Origin: Acropora yongei
Lineage: Eukaryota; Cnidaria; Anthozoa; Scleractinia; Acroporidae
Length of the DNA stretch: 20,000 bases
Direction: 5' to 3'
NCBI GenBank assembly: GCA_014634225.1
Contig: BLFN01000222.1
Span: 356,094-376,093, forward strand
Part shown: one piece after another, positions 16,445-20,000 of the stretch
How positions within the stretch are numbered: the stretch's first letter is position 1
Layout of the letters: the number at the start of each line of letters is the position of its first letter
Made by a program: the position numbers and the translations under genes
Notes under the pieces: model-generated
Databases searched by the model: none
Told to the model about the DNA's origin: nothing
What the model saw: only the letters and a program-made list of their open reading frames with translations

Positions 16445-16462
16445 TGGACGGGAAGGGGTTAA
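16352..16462. mobile_element. short MITE flanked by TTAA, piggyBac-like ends
   Basis: The element runs from TTAACCCTTTCCTGTCC (16352-16368) to GGACGGGAAGGGGTTAA (16446-16462), an imperfect inverted pair. TTAA at both ends would be the target duplication typical of piggyBac-type transposons. The interior is about 77 bp, with no coding capacity. The interior motif GACGAGTAAAATCGTCTGGC contains a small hairpin (GACGA...TCGTC). I recall this sequence as a common coral repeat. Confidence 0.72.
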
Positions 16463-17667
16463 GCCAATTTATTTCAATTTTAATTTTGATAATGATTGCA
16501 AATTTGCGAGTGCCTCAAGACACGTGAGGCTAAATTGGATATTGTTTTTGGGAGAAAATTATTGGATAATTATCTTATTAAAAAGAGAATCAAATCACCA
16601 GGTCATTAAAAGAACTCGAGTTTAAAGATAATAAGTTAATATTTTCTATGAAAAAAATAAACTACATGTTCCGATGGAGATTATAAATTATGAGGGAGGT
16701 CTATGAGGAAATGTAGGAGTTGAGGGGTGGGGGAAGAATGGAAAAATAATCTAGTAGTTACAATAGGAAGGAGATCAATTTAGCCTCGGCAGGGAAGGGA
16801 TTGCGCAAAATTGACTTGCGCATGTTGTATTTAGGGTGGGATGACTGGGGGTGGTGTTGAGACACTGGCAAAGTAATTTGCATTCATTGTTCGCGTTTTT
16901 TCCGTTTTGAAAGCTCATTTGAATTTCAAATACACCACACCTTTTGGTAAGTGTTGCAAAAATTTTGCGTTTGAGGTGAAGTACTTGAAAAGGCCGTATA
17001 AGATTTTTGCCTCGAATTTCGTAGAGCTGGGCCACAATTTTAATCTGGCAGTTGATTATTTTTCTGCTGCTAAGGGTGAGTCGATAGAAAATGGGCGACA
17101 ATTTTTTTTTCCGGTTTATTTGGGTGTGGAAATGGTAAGACTGCTAAAGAATCAAGAAACTTTGACGACACAGAGGGGAGTGAATTTTGAACATGAAGTT
17201 TTAAAAGTAACTGCATCGCGTGCGTCTTCAAAGAATTAACCAAAAACCAATAACTTGGGGATTTTAGCAATTCTTGCTCTACGTAGCGCGCTTTCTTAGT
17301 TATTTCAGTCGAAATACGTTCATGTGTTTGCGGCTAAGAGCCGTAAAAAGATGATTTACGCATTTGTCGAGATCAATGACAAGATCTTTTTTTAGAAATG
17401 TAACGCCTTTTGCGTTAGCTTAAAAACATTTGGATGGTTTTGCTTCGAAGAAAGTTCTGAAAGAATTTAAGTAAAAGCAAAAAAATCATAGAATATTCTG
17501 AAATTATAGATTTAAAACGATAAAATTCACAATGAAGGTTTCGTTCTTTGACACTAAAGCTAATTCTCAAGAGAAATACACCTTAGAAAAACGGAAAAAA
17601 CCCTCTTTCAAAAAAGTGAGATAACTATATGCGGTTATAACATGTTACTGCACGCGGAATATCTTAC
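16463..17667. other. gene-poor stretch with one plus-strand open frame
   Basis: A 110-codon plus-strand frame covers 16907-17239 (part reads YLKRPYKIFASNFVELGHNF; it ends VTASRASSKN). It overlaps a 108-codon minus-strand frame, and plus-strand donor-like sites occur at 16945 and 17083. Neither frame has a recognisable domain or a full splice pair, so both may be chance. The 16680-16850 part is purine-rich and resembles the 12.1-12.6 kb repeats. Confidence 0.3.
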
Positions 17668-17716
17668 CCTGCCTATTGTCCGCCTTCAGTATTTCTTCTG
17701 CGATGTTTTCTTTTCT
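17668..17716 (-). CDS. candidate 49-nt exon
   Basis: Acceptor ATGCAGCGTTCCAG, donor GGCAGG|GTAAGATA. The only open frame reads RKENIAEEILKADNRQ (entry 0, exit 1), a good amphipathic helix. It exits in the phase the 16039-16058 and 15472-15488 microexons need. It enters in phase 0, while both ATG exons exit in phase 1, so an intervening exon would be required. Confidence 0.35.
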
Positions 17717-18388
17717 CTGGAACGCTGCATAGAATTATTGATCATCAGTTCTTCCAGAAAATATGTCCCTGTCGTTTTCCTCAGCAAAAGCAAAAACGCT
17801 TTTTGCCCGAAGGCGAAGATATGAGATCCAAAATTGGGCAACAATTTATTGCGTCCAAGGAGGCCGCTGATTGGCTAATTGGCGTGAAATTCCAACGCGG
17901 ATCGGAAGTGGCAAAAATGTTTGCGTCGACTTTATGTTGGTAACATGTGCAAGAGACACATACCATGTTTACCTCAGGTTTGCTAGTGTTATTGTTTTAA
18001 TTGTTTCGATGCTTAATTAGCTGCGTCTCTTGCAGGCTTGCTTCACCTTGGGCGGTCTGCGTAAGGCGTTGACAATGGAATTGCAACGAGTCATGGAAAA
18101 AACTTTGCATTCTTGTCAACAAAGTCAAGAAGAAATTTAAATCCCTCAGGGCTCTTTAAGAGCTTGAAATTTGGCAACTAAACACGTAAAAGAAAATCAC
18201 TTGAAAGTATGCGCTGTATTCGGCAAGCGCACACGTAACTCTGGTACATTTCTTGGGAGTCCGTGCAACATAGCCGCGTGTAATAAATATTGTGTCGCAA
18301 GCAATTCGTGGGAAAAACAAAAGAGAATCAATTAGAATTTTTCATGAGTTTTTTGTTTATTTTAAAATACCGTACTAGGCGTGACGAC

Positions 18389-18424
<36 letters not shown>

Positions 18425-18746
18425 CCCCTAATTAAGCATTTAGAATGTCTGGTTCAAGCGATGAATTATGACATTGTTCTCATTGTTCTGTCGCTTGGCA
18501 ACGTCGCTTTGAATTATTGAGCACATGTTTATGACGTCACGATTACCATGCTTCTTTATCAAAACAAACAAGCGGCAACCTTATTTTTGTCCCCTGGGAA
18601 TTAAATTTTCTCTCTTATGCAGATGGGTGCTTTTGCTTCAGCAAGAAAAGATGGCGGTTGATCAAGTGTGGAAATATTCAATTCTTCCGTGTTTGCGTCG
18701 TTTTTCCTCAATATCAAGACGCGAAAATTAAGAGAAGGGGTCTTAC
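17717..18746. other. promoter-like, less AT-rich stretch without a clear gene
   Basis: This segment has more CpG and balanced composition. It contains TGACGTCACG (18532-18541), AAGATGGCGG (18648-18657) and a 10-bp inverted pair TGCAAGAGAC (17948-17957) / GTCTCTTGCA (18025-18034). On the plus strand, acceptor TCTTATGCAG (to 18622) is followed by a frame containing MAVDQVWKYSILPCLRRFSS, which ends after 26 residues. That peptide has the look of a mitochondrial leader, but no downstream exon is evident. Confidence 0.3.
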
Positions 18747-18816
18747 CAGAGCATAGTTCTATGTTCTTCTCTTTGTGAAGTGTCATTCCCCTCCCCCTGT
18801 CCCACTTCCGCATCAT
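18747..18816 (-). CDS. alternative candidate first exon
   Basis: The start is an ATG at 18814-18816. The frame reads MMRKWDRGRGMTLHKEKNIE then LCS, and the donor is GCTCTG|GTAAGACC. It exits in phase 1, the same as the exon at 19615-19681, so either could lead into the 17-nt exon at 15472-15488. No TATA box is seen upstream. The frame stays open for some codons 5' of the ATG, so it could also be an internal exon. Confidence 0.33.
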
Positions 18817-19166
18817 TTCGACATCCGCATGAGCCCAAAATAACGCGGGCTTTGGTGTGGCGGAGAGTGACTATTCGAAAGGCACAAGATGTGCACAATA
18901 AAAAGGCACAATGTTTGTTTGTGAAGTTTGCGGCACTCGCCTAAAAAAAAAAGAGCCTTACTTCTGTCAGTATGTGCGTATTGTGGTCTGGAGCTCATAT
19001 TGTCACGAAGTCGATTTTAATGAGACGTCGTGCCACAGGGCACAGCGGTCTAGGGTGGAGTGAGGTTAAGGTAGGACGGGGGTGGTGGTGTGATTTGTGG
19101 TGGGGCACAGTACCCCTAGTCAGGTTTTTATTGAATGGAACTCACATACAATCGTAGAGGGGAGGA
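18817..19166. other. stretch without a supported gene
   Basis: Balanced composition with a G/T-rich plus strand at 19050-19110. A 61-codon plus-strand frame (18972-19157) has no splice or promoter support. The minus-strand continuation of the 5S-like element may extend into 19120-19166, where AATAAAA occurs on the minus strand (near 19128-19134). Confidence 0.35.
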
Positions 19167-19260
19167 GTAGAGCACAGATTATTCACAGTAGGTCACCCAT
19201 CCAGTTATTAACCCCACTCACAGGACTTAATTTCGTTGAACTGGGATGAACGGCTGTTTT
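19167..19260 (-). mobile_element. 5S rRNA-like SINE segment
   Basis: Read on the minus strand, the segment contains AATTAAGTCC, then GGGGTTAATAACTGGATGGG, TGACC, and ends near CTGTGCTCTAC. This parallels the 3' two-thirds of animal 5S rRNA (TAAGC...GGTTAGTACTTGGATGGG...GACC...GGGTGCTGTAG), including the internal control region used by RNA polymerase III. The 5' third does not match 5S and the match is imperfect, so it is not a working rRNA gene. It fits a 5S-derived (SINE3-type) retroposon. Its body may continue to about 19345 upstream. Confidence 0.6.
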
Positions 19261-19614
19261 CCACAGAGCAAGTGATTCCCAACACCTATCCGAGGATTTT
19301 TTACGGGACACCACCAAGGTGGATTTGCCCCCAATCTACCCCTTCCCAAAGAAAAGAAGATTGGAAGAATAAGGAGATAACAATAATCAGGTTCAATATT
19401 AAAGTTTAATTATAAACATAATTGTCGTTTTTATTTCACAAACATCCACTTTCCCCAGCTACCAAGATCTAGTCGAGGCGAGCAGCGCTAACACGTACAT
19501 TTTTAATTACTTGTTTACAAATATTTAGTAGAGCGAGAGATTGATATTTTACACCAGTTATAAACTTAACCCTACGCTTATAAAGAGTGCAAATATATCA
19601 AGCAGACGTCTTAC
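19261..19614. other. stretch between the SINE and the first exon
   Basis: The first part (19261-19345) may be the 5' body of the 5S-like element. The remainder is AT-rich and shows no paired splice sites. In the minus-strand model this belongs to the first intron. Confidence 0.35.
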
Positions 19615-19681
19615 GAGCGATTTGTATCTGTGCACACTTCGCGGACCTATTTTCTCTTGTATAACTTTTGCTGCGATTCAT
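19615..19681 (-). CDS. candidate first coding exon
   Basis: The start is an ATG at 19679-19681 in the context GAAGAGATGA. The frame reads MNRSKSYTRENRSAKCAQIQ then IA and exits in phase 1 at a donor CGCTC|GTAAGACG. The N-terminus is basic and hydrophilic, with no signal peptide. A TATA box lies about 75 bp upstream of the ATG, which would leave a 5' leader of roughly 45-50 nt. The donor has C at -1, like many donors of this unit. Confidence 0.42.
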
Positions 19682-19755
19682 CTCTTCTACCAACTACCAG
19701 TGATTTGCTTTCCTGTTCTACAATCAGCTGAGATAATCACAGTACGACTCTCCTT

Positions 19756-19765
19756 CCTTTTATAT
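19756..19765 (-). promoter_or_regulatory. TATA box for the minus-strand unit
   Basis: ATATAAAAGG on the minus strand, a near-ideal TATA box, with predicted transcription start about 30 bp downstream near 19730. It sits ahead of the ATG exon at 19615-19681. A plus-strand 103-codon frame (19541-19852) covers the same DNA and is probably a shadow. Confidence 0.5.
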
Positions 19766-19852
19766 GCAAGCAAAAACAGAAGACTAAACGCCCAGGAGAA
19801 AACAATATTCCGTCACACACCAAGAACACACGCTAACACCAACGCTTTTTGA

Positions 19853-20000
19853 AAGGTCGACAACAACATTAAAAAAGAACAACGAGAATTTTTATCATTC
19901 CAATCTGTTTAGTACTTTTAGTTGGGGAATAAAGATTATTCCATAAGCCATCGGTTCCATCATTTTCGACGGTAAATGGGAACAACACTTGTCGCTGAGC
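19853..20000. other. window edge, no feature seen
   Basis: Upstream flank of the minus-strand TATA box. I see no further supportable element. Confidence 0.4.

Larger units (their letters stand above)
8363..19730 (-). other. multi-exon spliced transcription unit, minus strand
   Basis: More than twenty short segments (17-169 nt) on the minus strand are bounded by an acceptor AG and a GTAAGT-class donor. On the plus strand this appears as recurring ACTTAC strings. A TATA box at 19756-19765 would start transcription near 19730. The best-supported product joins 19681-19615, 15488-15472, 14877-14810, 14464-14446, 14198-14165, 14100-14039, 13441-13330, 13227-13179 and 12900-12810. That is 519 nt, 172 residues plus stop, in phase at all eight junctions. 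No signal peptide, membrane segment or known domain is evident. Exons below 12.8 kb do not join this chain cleanly and may be alternative 3' exons, a separate gene or non-coding. The exon choice is mine, so alternative chains exist. Confidence 0.45.

Noticed and set aside
19167..19260. functional 5S rRNA gene
   Set aside because: The 5' third does not match 5S, and there are many mismatches in the conserved part.
19541..19852. 103-codon plus-strand open frame
   Set aside because: It has no ATG in good context and no splice support. The minus-strand TATA box and ATG exon explain the same DNA better.

Overview
The window looks like AT-rich nuclear DNA from a marine invertebrate, most likely an anthozoan cnidarian (stony coral or sea anemone). 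There are no dense bacterial-type genes and no open reading frame above 170 codons. Instead there are short segments bounded by good splice consensus (GTAAGT donors, pyrimidine-AG acceptors), a TATA box, MITE-like foldback elements, a 5S rRNA-like SINE and a large minisatellite. Two repeats (near 16.15 kb and 16.35-16.46 kb) resemble families I remember from coral genomes; that is recollection, not a search.

Layout. 1-1.6 kb: five degenerate copies of a TACCAC...TATATA motif, ending in a plus-strand protein-like stretch (1275-1588) broken by one in-frame TAA. 1.6-3.1 kb: gene-free, with a foldback MITE (2247-2471) and a CRE/YY1-like segment. 3.38-5.45 kb: an old tandem duplication of about 1.05 kb. 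5.5-5.7 kb: a possible minus-strand terminal exon. 6.39-7.73 kb: a 59-bp minisatellite whose monomers each encode a hairpin, followed by a nearly pure A/T block to 7.93 kb. 8.36-19.7 kb: a minus-strand spliced transcription unit with many small exons and short introns. 15.25-16.46 kb: three mobile-element remnants. 19.17-19.26 kb: a 5S-like SINE on the minus strand.

Main result. On the minus strand, a TATA box (19756-19765) and an ATG exon (19615-19681) can be joined to exons at 15472-15488, 14810-14877, 14446-14464, 14165-14198, 14039-14100, 13330-13441, 13179-13227 and 12810-12900. All eight junctions keep phase without a stop, giving a 172-residue product (519 nt including the stop). I do not recognise the protein. 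Three neighbouring exons (14039-14100, 13874-13920, 13721-13761) have the same entry and exit phases, so only one can be used at a time. This is the pattern of mutually exclusive splicing, though cryptic or non-coding exons would also explain it. More exon-like segments continue down to 8.36 kb with inconsistent frames. They may be alternative 3' exons, a second gene or a non-coding transcript. Single exons of about 50 nt are open by chance fairly often, so only the long chain carries weight.
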